Origin: an uncultured Tateyamaria sp.
Lineage (GTDB): Bacteria > Pseudomonadota > Alphaproteobacteria > Rhodobacterales > Rhodobacteraceae
Reading direction: 5' to 3'
Length of the DNA stretch: 64,000 nt
Assembly: GCF_947503465.1 (NCBI RefSeq)
Contig: NZ_CANNDN010000001.1
Span: 372,001 to 436,000 of the forward strand
Within the stretch, counting starts at the first letter, position 1, and each line of letters begins with the position of its first letter. Below the pieces are notes generated by a model. That model did not search any database and was not told where the DNA came from. It saw only the letters and a list, made by a program, of their open reading frames with translations. The translations under genes were made by a program, and so were the position numbers. Positions 26,792 through 37,358 of this stretch are shown piece by piece.

Positions 26792-27204
26792 CGCGGGATG
26801 TCGAAGCCGGGGGCGGCCAGCGTGAAGCCCTCGAACTGGAAACCGGGAGAGACGGTACAGCTGACCAGCGTGTAGTCGCCGGTTGTGCGGGCGGCCTGCC
26901 ACTGGCCTTCGGGCACGATGATCTGTGGCGCGCCTGCGCTCAGGTCGGGCGTCAGCAGGTGATCCTGTGCCGGTCCAGCATCGTCGGCACAGAGCGACAG
27001 CACCAGCGGCGCGCCTGCGTGGTAAAGCCAGATTTCGGTCGCGTCGACCTTGTGCCAATGGCTGCTTTCCCCCGCCGCCAGCAGGAAGTAAATGCAGGTG
27101 CCCGTCGCGCGCCCGCCGTTTTCGGCCATCCAGGTCTGGCGATAATGCCCGCCTTCGGGGTGCGGTTGCAGGCCCAGATGGGCGATGATCTCTTGTGCGG
27201 TCAT
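26782..27204 (-). CDS. Cupin-fold protein, DUF985 type
   Basis: A 140-residue single-domain cupin. The family pattern is complete: [80 protein letters not shown]. The His and Glu positions of the cupin motif (HWH, E) could bind metal. Substrates of this family are not generally established. It is convergent with anmK (ten-base overlap) and divergent from the FAD oxidoreductase gene 39 bases away. A very long open frame covers it and its neighbour; only this part is real. Confidence 0.88.
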   Translation of the reverse strand: MTAQEIIAHLGLQPHPEGGHYRQTWMAENGGRATGTCIYFLLAAGESSHWHKVDATEIWLYHAGAPLVLSLCADDAGPAQDHLLTPDLSAGAPQIIVPEGQWQAARTTGDYTLVSCTVSPGFQFEGFTLAAPGFDIPRQG

Positions 27205-27243
27205 GCCGCGACGGTAGGGTGCGCGCAACAGGGGGGCAAGACC

Positions 27244-28290
27244 ATGAAGACCATTGTCGTGGGGGGCGGCATCATCGGGGCGGCCATTGCGCATCAGCTG
27301 CGCGGTCAGGGGGAGGATGTCATCGTGTTGGAGGCGGGCGCGGGTGCGACGGCTGCGTCCTTTGGGTGGATCAACGCCAGTTTCTTTCTGACCCCGGATC
27401 ATTTTCGCCTGCGTCAGGCGGGGATCGAGGCGTGGCGTCGGCTGGGTGTTGCCGTGGAGTGGACCGGTTGCCTGTGCTGGGACGTGCAGGGCGCCGCGCT
27501 TGAGGCGCAGCAGGCCGAACTTGCGGAGTTGGGATATGATGTCGAGCGCGTGGAGCAGGGTGCCTTTCGGACCCTTGAGCCACATGTCGCCGCGCCGGAC
27601 CGCGCCTTGCGATTTGGTATCGAAGGGGTGGCGGCGCCGGCGGCCACGGCAGAGCGGTTGCTGGCCGGCGTGCGGCGTGTCAGGGGCGTGCGGGCTGAAG
27701 CCGTTGCAACGGCAGGCGGGGCGGTGACGGGCGTGCACACCGGGCAGGGCTTTATGGCGGCGGACCGTGTCGTGATCGCTGCCGGAACGGCGAGCCCCGA
27801 TCTGTTGGCGCCGCTGGGCGTGACCTTGCCGATGTTGGACCGGCCCGGTGTGATGGTGCGCACCCGTCCTGTCCCGCAGGTGATGACCCATGTTCTCGTG
27901 ACCCCGGACGCAGAGGTGCGCCAGGACGCGCAGGGTCACATCTGGACCCCGACCGCAGCCAACCATCAGGCGGATGAGGCCGATCGGGTTGATGCGCCGC
28001 TGGATCATGCGGCGGATGTGGCTGTGGCGCGTCTGCGTGCGTTGCTGCCGCAGCACGTTATCGCCTGGGATCAGGTGATGCTGGCGCATCGTCCGGTGCC
28101 ACAGGATGGGCTGCCGGTTTTTGGGCCCGCTGGCCCAAGGGGGTGCTTTGTCGCTGTGATGCATTCCGGCGTGACCCTTGCGGCCATCGCGGCCGAGCTG
28201 GTGGCGGCGCAGGTCACAGGGCGTCCGCTGAGCAACAGGCAAGCGGCCCTCGCTGCCCCTTACACCGTGGACCGGTTTCAGAGCCGGTGA
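27244..28290 (+). CDS. FAD-dependent oxidoreductase (DAO family)
   Basis: A 348-residue flavoenzyme of the D-amino-acid-oxidase fold. The dinucleotide-binding VVGGGIIGAAIAHQLRGQGEDVIVLEAG is at the N-terminus. AADRVVIAAGTASPDLLAPLG is the second FAD contact, and the C-terminal HRPVPQDGLPVFGPAGPRGCFVAVMHSGVTLAAIAAEL matches the glycine oxidase/DadA-like end. The substrate is probably an amino or imino acid but cannot be named. ATG 27244 starts the fold; the frame is open far upstream through anmK without support. It is convergent with the GNAT gene, overlapping 13 bases. Confidence 0.9.
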   Translation: MKTIVVGGGIIGAAIAHQLRGQGEDVIVLEAGAGATAASFGWINASFFLTPDHFRLRQAGIEAWRRLGVAVEWTGCLCWDVQGAALEAQQAELAELGYDVERVEQGAFRTLEPHVAAPDRALRFGIEGVAAPAATAERLLAGVRRVRGVRAEAVATAGGAVTGVHTGQGFMAADRVVIAAGTASPDLLAPLGVTLPMLDRPGVMVRTRPVPQVMTHVLVTPDAEVRQDAQGHIWTPTAANHQADEADRVDAPLDHAADVAVARLRALLPQHVIAWDQVMLAHRPVPQDGLPVFGPAGPRGCFVAVMHSGVTLAAIAAELVAAQVTGRPLSNRQAALAAPYTVDRFQSR

Positions 28291-28782
28291 TCGAAAAAGC
28301 GCAGATAGGGGGCAAAGGCGGGGTCGGGGTCGTAAAACGGGGCGCAGGGCGTGAAGCCCAACCGTTCGTAGAGCGCGATCGCCTCGGTCAGCGGGCTGAT
28401 CGTGTCCAGCACGACGCGGGTATAGCCATCGGCGCGGGCGCGCGCCATGGCATCCTGCATCAGCGCGCGGCCTGCACCGGTGCCGCGCCCTGCCGGATCG
28501 ACAAAGACGCGCTTGATCTCGGTCGTGCCGGGCGCGGTCAGGGGATAGTACATCGCACAGCCTACAGTCTGTCCAGCCAACGTCGCGATCAGGATGTCGC
28601 CCTTGGGCCGGGCGTGGATGCGTGGCAGGTCCGCAATCAATGCGGCATAGCTGTCGCGGGCGTAATACGTGTCGACGACAGGCGGTAACCCTTGGGACCG
28701 TTCGACCAGCAGGTCGCGGTAGGCCCAGCACAGGCGTGCCACATCATCCATGTCGTCGCGGGTTGCGGGGCGGATGGACAGG

Positions 28783-28790
<8 letters not shown>
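28278..28790 (-). CDS. GNAT-family N-acetyltransferase
   Basis: A 170-residue acyl-CoA-dependent acetyltransferase. The fold begins LSIRPATRDDMDDVARL. The acetyl-CoA-binding motif is KRVFVDPAGRGTGAGRALMQDAMARARADGY, and the last helix contains LYERLGFTPCAPFY. The substrate is unknown. It overlaps the upstream DUF7002-like gene by eight bases on the same strand, so the eno - DUF7002-like - GNAT genes form one minus-strand unit. Length is typical for a stand-alone GNAT. Confidence 0.9.
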
Positions 28791-30704
<1,914 letters not shown>

Positions 30705-30737
30705 CTACCGCGATGGTGGCGCTAACAACAAGGGTCT

Positions 30738-31613
30738 TTACGCCGCACGCGGCGATTTCCTGATGTGTTCGCGCCAAAGGGTGAACAGGCCCGAGGCGAT
30801 GACGATGCTGACACCGACCAATGTCAGCGTGTCGGGGATTTCAGCAAAGATGAGCACGCCGATGATCAGGGCGAAAATCATGCGCGTATAGCGGAACGGG
30901 GTGACAAAGCTGACCTCGCCAATGCGCATGGCCATGACGATGAACCGGTACGAAAAGGCGCCGATCAGTGCGGCGATGGCGACGATGCCCCATTCGCGCG
31001 GGGTTGGCGGGACATAGTCCGTTCCGGTCGCCATCATGAGCGCGGCACCGGTTGGCACCAGCAACGCAAACGCCACGAAGCTGAGTTGCAGAGCCGACAA
31101 TTGTGCAGGGACGCGCCGCGTGGCGAGGTCGCGGATGGACAGGCCGAGCATGCCCTGCACGGCGAACAGCACGTTCCAGTCAAACCCTTCAAGCCCCGGA
31201 CGCACAATCAGAAGCACGCCGCAAAGCCCCACGCAGATGGCAAGCCAGCGCCGCCAGCCTACCGCTTCGCCCAGAAAGAGTGCCGCACCCAGCGTGACCA
31301 TCAGCGGTGTCGTTTGCAGGATGGCCGAGGCGGTCGCGAGCGGGACCAGCACCAGTGCGGTGACAAAGCCCAGCGTGCCGATCAGTTCGCCCGCGTTTCG
31401 GATCATCACCGGGGTAGAAAGCAGGTCGCGGCTGAGCATCGGTTGGCGTTGATAGAGGCACGCGCCCGCCATGATCAGGACGCCGCCTGCGCCCAGCAGC
31501 GCCAGAAGCTGGCCCACGGGGATCGCGCCCCCCAGCAGCTTGATGAACATGTCCTCGATGGCGAAGCACAGCATTGCCATGACCATGAGGCCGGCACCGC
31601 GCAGGTTGTCCAT
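30738..31613 (-). CDS. DMT/EamA-family transporter
   Basis: A 291-residue inner-membrane protein with ten predicted membrane helices in two EamA repeats (for example ATASAILQTTPLMVTLGAALFLGEAVGWRRW in the first and GEVSFVTPFRYTRMIFALIIGVLIFAEIPD in the second, the usual end-of-repeat signatures). Drug/metabolite transporters of this type usually export small metabolites; the substrate here is unknown. It starts four bases after the NYN-domain gene and is probably cotranscribed with it. A second DMT gene of the same size lies at 35057-35932. Confidence 0.92.
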   Translation of the reverse strand: MDNLRGAGLMVMAMLCFAIEDMFIKLLGGAIPVGQLLALLGAGGVLIMAGACLYQRQPMLSRDLLSTPVMIRNAGELIGTLGFVTALVLVPLATASAILQTTPLMVTLGAALFLGEAVGWRRWLAICVGLCGVLLIVRPGLEGFDWNVLFAVQGMLGLSIRDLATRRVPAQLSALQLSFVAFALLVPTGAALMMATGTDYVPPTPREWGIVAIAALIGAFSYRFIVMAMRIGEVSFVTPFRYTRMIFALIIGVLIFAEIPDTLTLVGVSIVIASGLFTLWREHIRKSPRAA

Positions 31614-31617
31614 GGCC

Positions 31618-32316
31618 TTATCCCGCCCGTTTCAGGCGCATCATCAGCTGGTTGCCCTGTTTGCGTGTCTCGACACCCTTGAGCGCATCGACCAGCGCGG
31701 ACAACTTGCGGTGCCCGTAGGTCCGCGTGTCAAAGTCGGGGTGGGCATTCTGGATCGCCTGGCCGATCTGGCCCAGCGCATACCAGTCGTCGTCCTGGTC
31801 GATCTTGTCCATGGCCCCTTCAATCAGCGACAGGGCGTCGTCGGCCTTGGCGCGGCCCTTTGCGGGCTGAGGTTCGCCAATCAGGTTCTCGATCAGGATG
31901 AAGCGATTGCAGACGTTGCGCAGCGCCTCGGGTGCCTTGGCTTCGCCGATGCCGATGACGGTCAGCCCATCCTCGCGCAGACGATTGGCCAGCGCCGTGA
32001 AGTCGCTGTCGGACGACACGATGACAAACCCGTCGAAACGGCCCCCGTGCAGGATGTCCATGGCGTCGATGACAAGTCCGATGTCGCTGGCATTCTTGCC
32101 GGTGGTGTTCGACGTGTCCTGGTGCGCCACAAGTCCCAGTTCGAGGATCCGTTCCGACCAGGCCTTGAGCCTGCCGGATGTCCAGTCGCCATAGACGCGG
32201 CGCAGGGCGGGCTCTCCGATAGAGGTCACCTCGCGCAGGATGGCGTCGGCATATTTGGCGGGCACGTTGTCTGCGTCAAACAGAACGGCGAGCAGGGGGC
32301 GGTCTCGGTCGGCCAT
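31618..32316 (-). CDS. NYN-domain protein with C-terminal OST-HTH/LOTUS-like domain
   Basis: A 232-residue protein. Residues 1-150 are a NYN (PIN-like nuclease) domain: LLAVLFDADNVPAKYADAIL, ASDIGLVIDAMDIL and FVIVSSDSDFTALANRLREDGLTVIGIG keep the acidic residues that bind metal in RNases of this fold (DADN, DIGLVID, SDSD). Residues 160-225 fit an OST-HTH/LOTUS RNA-binding module (QDDDWYALGQIGQAIQNAHPDFDTRTYGHRKLSALV). This suggests an RNA-targeting endonuclease, but its substrate is not known. It lies between a DMT transporter gene and the fur-like gene, all on the minus strand. Confidence 0.88.
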   Translation of the reverse strand: MADRDRPLLAVLFDADNVPAKYADAILREVTSIGEPALRRVYGDWTSGRLKAWSERILELGLVAHQDTSNTTGKNASDIGLVIDAMDILHGGRFDGFVIVSSDSDFTALANRLREDGLTVIGIGEAKAPEALRNVCNRFILIENLIGEPQPAKGRAKADDALSLIEGAMDKIDQDDDWYALGQIGQAIQNAHPDFDTRTYGHRKLSALVDALKGVETRKQGNQLMMRLKRAG

Positions 32317-32334
32317 CTGGCCTCCTTCATATTG

Positions 32335-32754
32335 TTACCGCTTGCGCGGTACACCATAGAGTTCAAGGCGGTGGCCACGCAGTTCATAGCCCAGCTTTTC
32401 GGCGATCTTTTCCTGCAGCGCTTCGATGTCCGCATCCACGAATTCGATCACCTCGCCCGAGTTCATGTCGATCAGGTGGTCGTGATGTTCGCGCTCCGCG
32501 TCTTCGTACCGGGCGCGCCCGTCACCGAATTCCAGCTTGTCTAGAATGCCAGCCTCTTCGAACAGCTTCACCGTGCGGTAGACCGTGGCGATGGAGATCC
32601 TCGAATCGACGGCGCTGGCGCGATTGTAGAGTTCCTCGACATCCGGGTGGTCGTCCGATTCCTCCAGCACCTGGGCGATCACGCGGCGCGGGTGCGTCAT
32701 GCGCAGCCCCTTGGCTTCGCTGCGGTCGGTGATGGTGGCGCGTTTGGAGGTCAT
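32335..32754 (-). CDS. fur: Fur-family metalloregulator (Fur/Mur type)
   Basis: Metal-responsive repressor of 139 aa. The winged-helix part covers about residues 15-85 (RVIAQVLEESDDHPDVEELYNRASAVDSRISIATVYRTVKLFEEAGIL). The regulatory-site motif REHHDHLIDMNSGEVIEF follows. Where E. coli Fur has CxxC after HHDHLI, this protein has no cysteine, as in alphaproteobacterial Mur (manganese) proteins, so Mn(II)-responsive regulation is more likely than classic iron control. ATG 32754 is where homology starts. The gene is divergent from the DEAD-box helicase gene. Confidence 0.92.
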   Translation of the reverse strand: MTSKRATITDRSEAKGLRMTHPRRVIAQVLEESDDHPDVEELYNRASAVDSRISIATVYRTVKLFEEAGILDKLEFGDGRARYEDAEREHHDHLIDMNSGEVIEFVDADIEALQEKIAEKLGYELRGHRLELYGVPRKR

Positions 32755-32830
32755 GGGCACGGCTTTACCGAAAGGGCGGGCCGGGGGCAATTGCGGTTGA
32801 CGCTGGTGTGGTATGGGTCCACTGGGGGCC

Positions 32831-34108
32831 ATGAGCGATTTTGACATGATGAACCTGCCGCAGACGCTGTCCAAGCGCGTGGCAGAGATGGGCCTGACCC
32901 AACCGACCCCCATTCAGGCACAGGCGATTCCGCATGCCCTGAACGGGCGCGACGTGATGGGACTGGCGCAGACCGGCACCGGCAAGACAGCGGCCTTTGG
33001 CATTCCGCTGATTGCGCGGCTGATGGAAGAAGGGGGCAAGCCGGCCCCCAAGACTGCGCGGGGTCTGATCCTGGCGCCCACACGCGAACTGGCGGGTCAG
33101 ATCGCGCAGATGCTGCGCGCCCTGACCGGCATGCGCGTGCAGATTGTCGTGGGCGGTGTCAGCATCAATCCGCAGATACAGCGCCTGTCCAAGGGCGCGG
33201 ACATCCTGGTTGCAACGCCGGGCCGCTTGCTGGACCTGGTGGAGCGCAAAGCCATCAAGTTGCAGGGCACCGGGTTTCTGGTGCTGGATGAAGCGGACCA
33301 GATGCTGGATCTGGGCTTTGTCCATGCGCTGCGCAAGATTTCAGAACTGATGGGCGAAGACCGGCAGACCATGCTGTTTTCGGCCACGATGCCCAAACAG
33401 ATGAACGAGATCGCGCAAAGCTACTTGCGCGACCCGATCCGCGTCGAGGTGAACCCGCCCGGAAAGGCCGCCGACAAGGTCACGCAAGGGGTGCACTTTA
33501 TCGCCAAGGCCGAAAAGTCCGAACTTCTGATCGAACTTCTGGACAAGCACCGAGAGAACCGGGCGCTGGTTTTCACACGCACCAAACATGGTGCCGACCG
33601 GCTGGCGCGTACGCTGGAACGCAAGGGGTTTGCCGTGGCGGCCATTCACGGTGACAAGCGGCAGGGCCAGCGCGAACGTGCGCTTGCCGCCTTCAAGGCG
33701 CGCGAAGTGCGGGTGCTGGTGGCGACGGATGTCGCGGCGCGTGGTCTCGATATTCCGGACGTGAAGTTTGTCTACAATTACGAGTTGCCCAATGTGCCCG
33801 AAGCCTATGTGCACCGGATCGGCCGCACTGCGCGCGCGGGCAAGGATGGGTCTGCCGTGGCGTTCTGCGCGCCCGAGGAGATGGACCACCTCAAGGACAT
33901 CCAGAAGGTCATGAAACTGTCCATTCCGGTGCTGTCGGGCCGCGCGTGGGAACCGGTGCCGGATCCCAATGCGAAAACCGCCGGTGGGCGCGGACGCGGT
34001 CGGGGTCGACCCGGCGGCAAGCCGGGCGGCGGCCGTCCCGGCGGGGCGCCCGATGGCGCCAAGCCGTCAAACCGGCGCCGCCGCAAGCCCAAGGGGCCAC
34101 GCGTCTGA
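32831..34108 (+). CDS. DEAD-box ATP-dependent RNA helicase (RhlE-like)
   Basis: Unwinds RNA, probably in ribosome assembly or mRNA turnover. The complete motif series is present: Q motif GLTQPTPIQAQAIP, motif I AQTGTGKT, APTRELAGQ, TPGRLLD, DEAD in LVLDEADQMLDLGF, SAT in LFSATMPKQM, then the helicase C domain with RALVFTRTKHGADRLA, VATDVAARGLDIPDVKFVYNYELP and HRIGRTARAG. The C-terminal 45 residues are Arg/Gly/Pro-rich, like RhlE tails. I chose ATG 32831 (MSDFDMMNLP); ATG 32813 is possible. 425 aa. Confidence 0.94.
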   Translation: MSDFDMMNLPQTLSKRVAEMGLTQPTPIQAQAIPHALNGRDVMGLAQTGTGKTAAFGIPLIARLMEEGGKPAPKTARGLILAPTRELAGQIAQMLRALTGMRVQIVVGGVSINPQIQRLSKGADILVATPGRLLDLVERKAIKLQGTGFLVLDEADQMLDLGFVHALRKISELMGEDRQTMLFSATMPKQMNEIAQSYLRDPIRVEVNPPGKAADKVTQGVHFIAKAEKSELLIELLDKHRENRALVFTRTKHGADRLARTLERKGFAVAAIHGDKRQGQRERALAAFKAREVRVLVATDVAARGLDIPDVKFVYNYELPNVPEAYVHRIGRTARAGKDGSAVAFCAPEEMDHLKDIQKVMKLSIPVLSGRAWEPVPDPNAKTAGGRGRGRGRPGGKPGGGRPGGAPDGAKPSNRRRRKPKGPRV

Positions 34109-34127
34109 CGCACCCGGCCCCGTCAGA

Positions 34128-34937
34128 TCAAGTATAGAGTGACGGCACGCCAAGCTGGGCGTGGATGTCATTCACCTGGCCCGCATCCATACCCAGTGCC
34201 TGCGCAAGCCCGTGCAGGTATTGCGCCTCGGCCTGGCTGTCGAGGTCGATGGCCAGCACGGACATTGCATAGACCTGCGGTCCCATGCCGTTCGGCACGT
34301 CGCGGGCCAAGGCCTGCGCATCCACGCTGCGCTGCATTTCCGCCTTGAGAAAGGCCGCCTCATCTGCGTCGATGTCGCCGCCCAACTGGCCCATCAGTTT
34401 TTCCTGTTCCGCCTCGTCGAGCTGGCCGTCGGACTTGGCCGCCTGGATCATCGCCCGCAACATCAGCGCCGCCGCGGCTTCCTGATCGGCGGTGGGTTCG
34501 ATCGGCTCTTCCGGTGTCTGGTCAAAGTTCGAATTCAGGACCTGACCAAAGCTGGCGCCATTGTCTGCGGGCCGGTGTCCCATGCCGCCGCCGAGTGCGC
34601 CAAGCAATCCGGCCGCGCCTGCGCCGCCGGCCAGGCCGCCCAGCATCCCTTGCAGGCCCTGGCCCTGACCGCCCGCGCCGCCCAGTCCTTCGAGAAGGCC
34701 GCCCAGGCCGCCCATACCTCCGGCTGAACCCGAGCCTTGCGCGCCGCCCATGAGGCCACCCAGCATGTCCTGCAATCCGCCGCCCTGCGCCTGACCACCC
34801 GACAGCCCCCCGAGCAATCCGCCCAATCCGGCACCTCCGCCGCCCGTCGCGCTACCACGTTTCTGCATCATTGCGCTGGCACCTTTGGCAACGGCCACGC
34901 CAATGGCCACCTTGGCCAATGTCTTCATCAAGCTCAT
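34128..34937 (-). CDS. DUF533 / TerB-like protein with Gly-rich N-terminal half
   Basis: A 269-residue protein. After a short N-terminal helix (LMKTLAKVAIGVAVAKGAS), residues 30-120 are low-complexity Gly/Leu/Gln repeats (GLGGLLGGL, LQDMLGGL, LQGMLGGL). Residues 140-269 form a TerB-like helical domain (AAAALMLRAMIQAAKSDGQLDEAEQEKLMGQLGGDID, then LAIDLDSQAEAQYLHGLAQALGMD), as in the DUF533/YebE family. A membrane-associated role is suggested by the first helix. Function unknown. It is convergent with the helicase gene 19 bases away and has no operon partner. Confidence 0.85.
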   Translation of the reverse strand: MSLMKTLAKVAIGVAVAKGASAMMQKRGSATGGGGAGLGGLLGGLSGGQAQGGGLQDMLGGLMGGAQGSGSAGGMGGLGGLLEGLGGAGGQGQGLQGMLGGLAGGAGAAGLLGALGGGMGHRPADNGASFGQVLNSNFDQTPEEPIEPTADQEAAAALMLRAMIQAAKSDGQLDEAEQEKLMGQLGGDIDADEAAFLKAEMQRSVDAQALARDVPNGMGPQVYAMSVLAIDLDSQAEAQYLHGLAQALGMDAGQVNDIHAQLGVPSLYT

Positions 34938-35056
34938 AGTCTACTCCATCTCCCCGGGGAATCGCTGGTCTGAACCTTGGCACAGATCACGGCCCAAACG
35001 GCGGGGAATGTTTGCGCCCGATTGACATTGCACGGTAAACCGGCCGTTCTGCGCCG

Positions 35057-35932
35057 ATGATACGCAAGTCCCAAATCGACCTGTTCGGTGCCGTGGCCCT
35101 GACCCTGTTTTCGCTTAACCTGGGCTTTAACCAGGTGGTCATCAAGGTCGCGAACGGGGGCTTTCAACCGGTGTTCATGGCGGGTTTGCGGTCGCTTGGC
35201 GCGTTGGCGCTGCTGGCGGCGTGGATGTGGGTACGGGGGATTCCGCTGCGTATGCCTGCCGTGGGGCGGGCCGGCGGGATCATTGCCGGGCTGCTGTTCG
35301 CGGTCGAGTTCATTTGCCTGTTCCTGGCGCTTGATCTGACCAGCGTCGCACGCACGTCCATCCTGTTCTATTCGATGCCCGTCTGGCTGGCGCTGGCCGC
35401 GCATGTTCTCTTGCCGGGAGAGCGTCTGACAGGCGTGCGCCTTGTCGGTCTGGCCTTTGCCATGGGGGGTGTCGTGCTGGCGTTGCTGGACCGCGAGGCC
35501 GGGCAGGGCCATCTGCTGGGCGATGTGTTTGCCCTGGGGGCTGCCTTGTGTTGGGCGGGCATCGCGCTGTGCGTCCGGGTCACGCCCCTGTCCGGCATTC
35601 CGGCTGAACAACAGCTTTTCTGGCAGCTTCTTGTGTCGGCGCCGGTCTTGCTGCTGGTGGCCCCGGCCTTTGGGCCGCTTTTGCGCGATCTTGAGGTGAT
35701 CCATGTGGTGGGCCTGGCTTACCAGATCGTGTTCATCGCAAGCTTTGGCTTCCTGTTCTGGTTCTTCCTGATGAAGATCTACCCGGCGTCGGGCGTTGCC
35801 TCGTTCAGCTTTCTGTCACCGGTGTTTGCGGTTGTGCTGGGCTGGATGATTCTGGGCGAGGATATCTCGGTCACGATCTGGCTGGCCCTTGGGCTGGTCG
35901 CCGTGGGGCTGGTGTTGATCAACCGCCGCTAG
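35057..35932 (+). CDS. DMT/EamA-family transporter
   Basis: A 291-residue, ten-helix inner-membrane protein with two EamA repeats. The first repeat ends TSVARTSILFYSMPVWLALAAHVLLPGERLTG, the second IYPASGVASFSFLSPVFAVVLGWMILGEDIS. It is related in fold but not closely in sequence to the DMT protein at 30738-31613. Substrate unknown; such proteins usually export amino acids or other metabolites. It stands alone, overlapping the convergent selO gene by four bases. Confidence 0.92.
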   Translation: MIRKSQIDLFGAVALTLFSLNLGFNQVVIKVANGGFQPVFMAGLRSLGALALLAAWMWVRGIPLRMPAVGRAGGIIAGLLFAVEFICLFLALDLTSVARTSILFYSMPVWLALAAHVLLPGERLTGVRLVGLAFAMGGVVLALLDREAGQGHLLGDVFALGAALCWAGIALCVRVTPLSGIPAEQQLFWQLLVSAPVLLLVAPAFGPLLRDLEVIHVVGLAYQIVFIASFGFLFWFFLMKIYPASGVASFSFLSPVFAVVLGWMILGEDISVTIWLALGLVAVGLVLINRR

Positions 35933-37326
35933 GTGCCGCAGAAGGTGGCGGGCACGATTTCGGATTGGGACGGGGGGCGGCGCAGGTCATCGAAGTCTGG
36001 CGCGACGCCATAGGGCGTACCGAGGGCGGTCATCAGGCGTTGGAACGGCGCCATGTCGCCTGCGACCGCGGCTTCGATCATCGCCTCGATCCGGTGGTTG
36101 CGCGGAATGATCTGCGGATTGCTGCGCTGCATCAGGTCGGTGTCGGGCGTGCGCGCGCGCCAGCGTCGGGCCCAGGTGTCAAAGGATGCGCGGTCCGTGA
36201 ACTGGTCCCGTGCGGCATCGGTATGCAGTGCGGCGAAGGTGTTTGTGAAATCCGCGCCGTCCGTCTGCATCAGCGCCAGAAGGTCTTCGATCAGCGTCTG
36301 GTCCCCGGGTGTGGTGCCTTCCAACCCGATCTTGGCCCCGAACCGGCGCAGCCAGGCAGCCTGCAACTGGCCCGGCATGGCGTGCACGATGGCTGTCGCG
36401 TCTGCGACCGCCTGTTCCTTGTCGTCGAACAGCTGGATCAGGGCCGTTGCGAGTTGCGCCATGTTCCACACCGCGATCCTGGGCTGATTGCCAAACGCGT
36501 AGCGCCCCATCTGGTCGATGGACGAAAACACGCGCCCCTCGTGATAGGCGTCCATGAAGGCGCAAGGGCCATAGTCGATGGTTTCGCCGGAGAGGGTGCA
36601 GTTGTCCGTGTTCATAACGCCGTGGATAAAGCCCACGGACATCCATGCCGACACCAGTTCGGCCTGGGCGGCACACACGGCCTTGAGCAATCCCATGGGG
36701 CCGTCCGCCTCGGGGTGGTGTCGCGCGATGGCGTAGTCGGTCAACGTCCGCAACGCGTCAATCTCGCCCCGGTGGGCAAAGATCTGGAACGTGCCCACGC
36801 GCAGGTGGCTGGATGCGACGCGCGTCAGCACCGCACCGGGCAGCGCGCCCTGTTCGCGGTAGACCGGTTCGCCCGTGGCCACGGCGGCCAGCGCCCGTGT
36901 GGTGGGGATGCCCAACGCGTGCATCGCCTCGCTGACCACGTATTCGCGCAGAACCGGACCCAGCCATGCGCGCCCGTCGCCCATGCGGGAATAGGGGGTC
37001 GGGCCGGACCCTTTCAGTTGGATGTCGCGGCGCTGCCCGTGGCGGTCGATCACCTCGCCCAGCAGGATCGCGCGCCCATCGCCAAGCTGCGGGTTGTAGT
37101 TGCCAAACTGATGTCCGGCATACAGCTGGGCCAGCGGGGCCGCGCCGTCTGGCACGGTTGTGCCTGCAAAGACGGTTGGATCGCTGCCTTCGATGCCCAA
37201 TTCGGCGGCCAGGTCGGCATTCCACGCCAGCATATCTGCCTGGGCCACCGGGGTCGGGTCCAGGCGGGTGTAGAAAACGCCAGGCAGGGTGGCATAGCTG
37301 TTGTCGAAGGGGATGCGCACGGTCAT
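35929..37326 (-). CDS. selO: Protein adenylyltransferase SelO (YdiU family)
   Basis: Pseudokinase-fold enzyme that AMPylates proteins, linked to redox homeostasis in the characterised members. Conserved stretches: YAGHQFGNYNPQLGDGRAILLGE, DIQLKGSGPTPYSRMGDGRAWLGPVLREYVVSEAMHALGIPTTRAL, RVASSHLRVGTFQIFA and GFIHGVMNTDNCTLSGETIDYGPCAFMD (catalytic/metal region). At 465 aa it has family length. It ends in FCGT, with a Cys where eukaryotic SelO has selenocysteine near the C-terminus. GNAT and nucleoside hydrolase genes lie upstream on the same strand. Confidence 0.95.
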   Translation of the reverse strand: MTVRIPFDNSYATLPGVFYTRLDPTPVAQADMLAWNADLAAELGIEGSDPTVFAGTTVPDGAAPLAQLYAGHQFGNYNPQLGDGRAILLGEVIDRHGQRRDIQLKGSGPTPYSRMGDGRAWLGPVLREYVVSEAMHALGIPTTRALAAVATGEPVYREQGALPGAVLTRVASSHLRVGTFQIFAHRGEIDALRTLTDYAIARHHPEADGPMGLLKAVCAAQAELVSAWMSVGFIHGVMNTDNCTLSGETIDYGPCAFMDAYHEGRVFSSIDQMGRYAFGNQPRIAVWNMAQLATALIQLFDDKEQAVADATAIVHAMPGQLQAAWLRRFGAKIGLEGTTPGDQTLIEDLLALMQTDGADFTNTFAALHTDAARDQFTDRASFDTWARRWRARTPDTDLMQRSNPQIIPRNHRIEAMIEAAVAGDMAPFQRLMTALGTPYGVAPDFDDLRRPPSQSEIVPATFCGT

Positions 37327-37358
37327 GGCTTGGACATAGGTGGGCGACGCGCCAAAGG

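Noticed and set aside
26782-28731. 649-codon minus-strand frame covering the FAD oxidoreductase and cupin genes
   Set aside because: Only its last 140 codons (the DUF985 cupin from 27204) are protein-like; the rest is the shadow of the plus-strand oxidoreductase.
34128-34937. Gly/Leu/Gln-rich repeats in the DUF533 gene considered as a DNA repeat or surface repeat protein
   Set aside because: The repeats are imperfect at DNA level and lack a signal peptide; low-complexity linkers of this sort are usual in this family.
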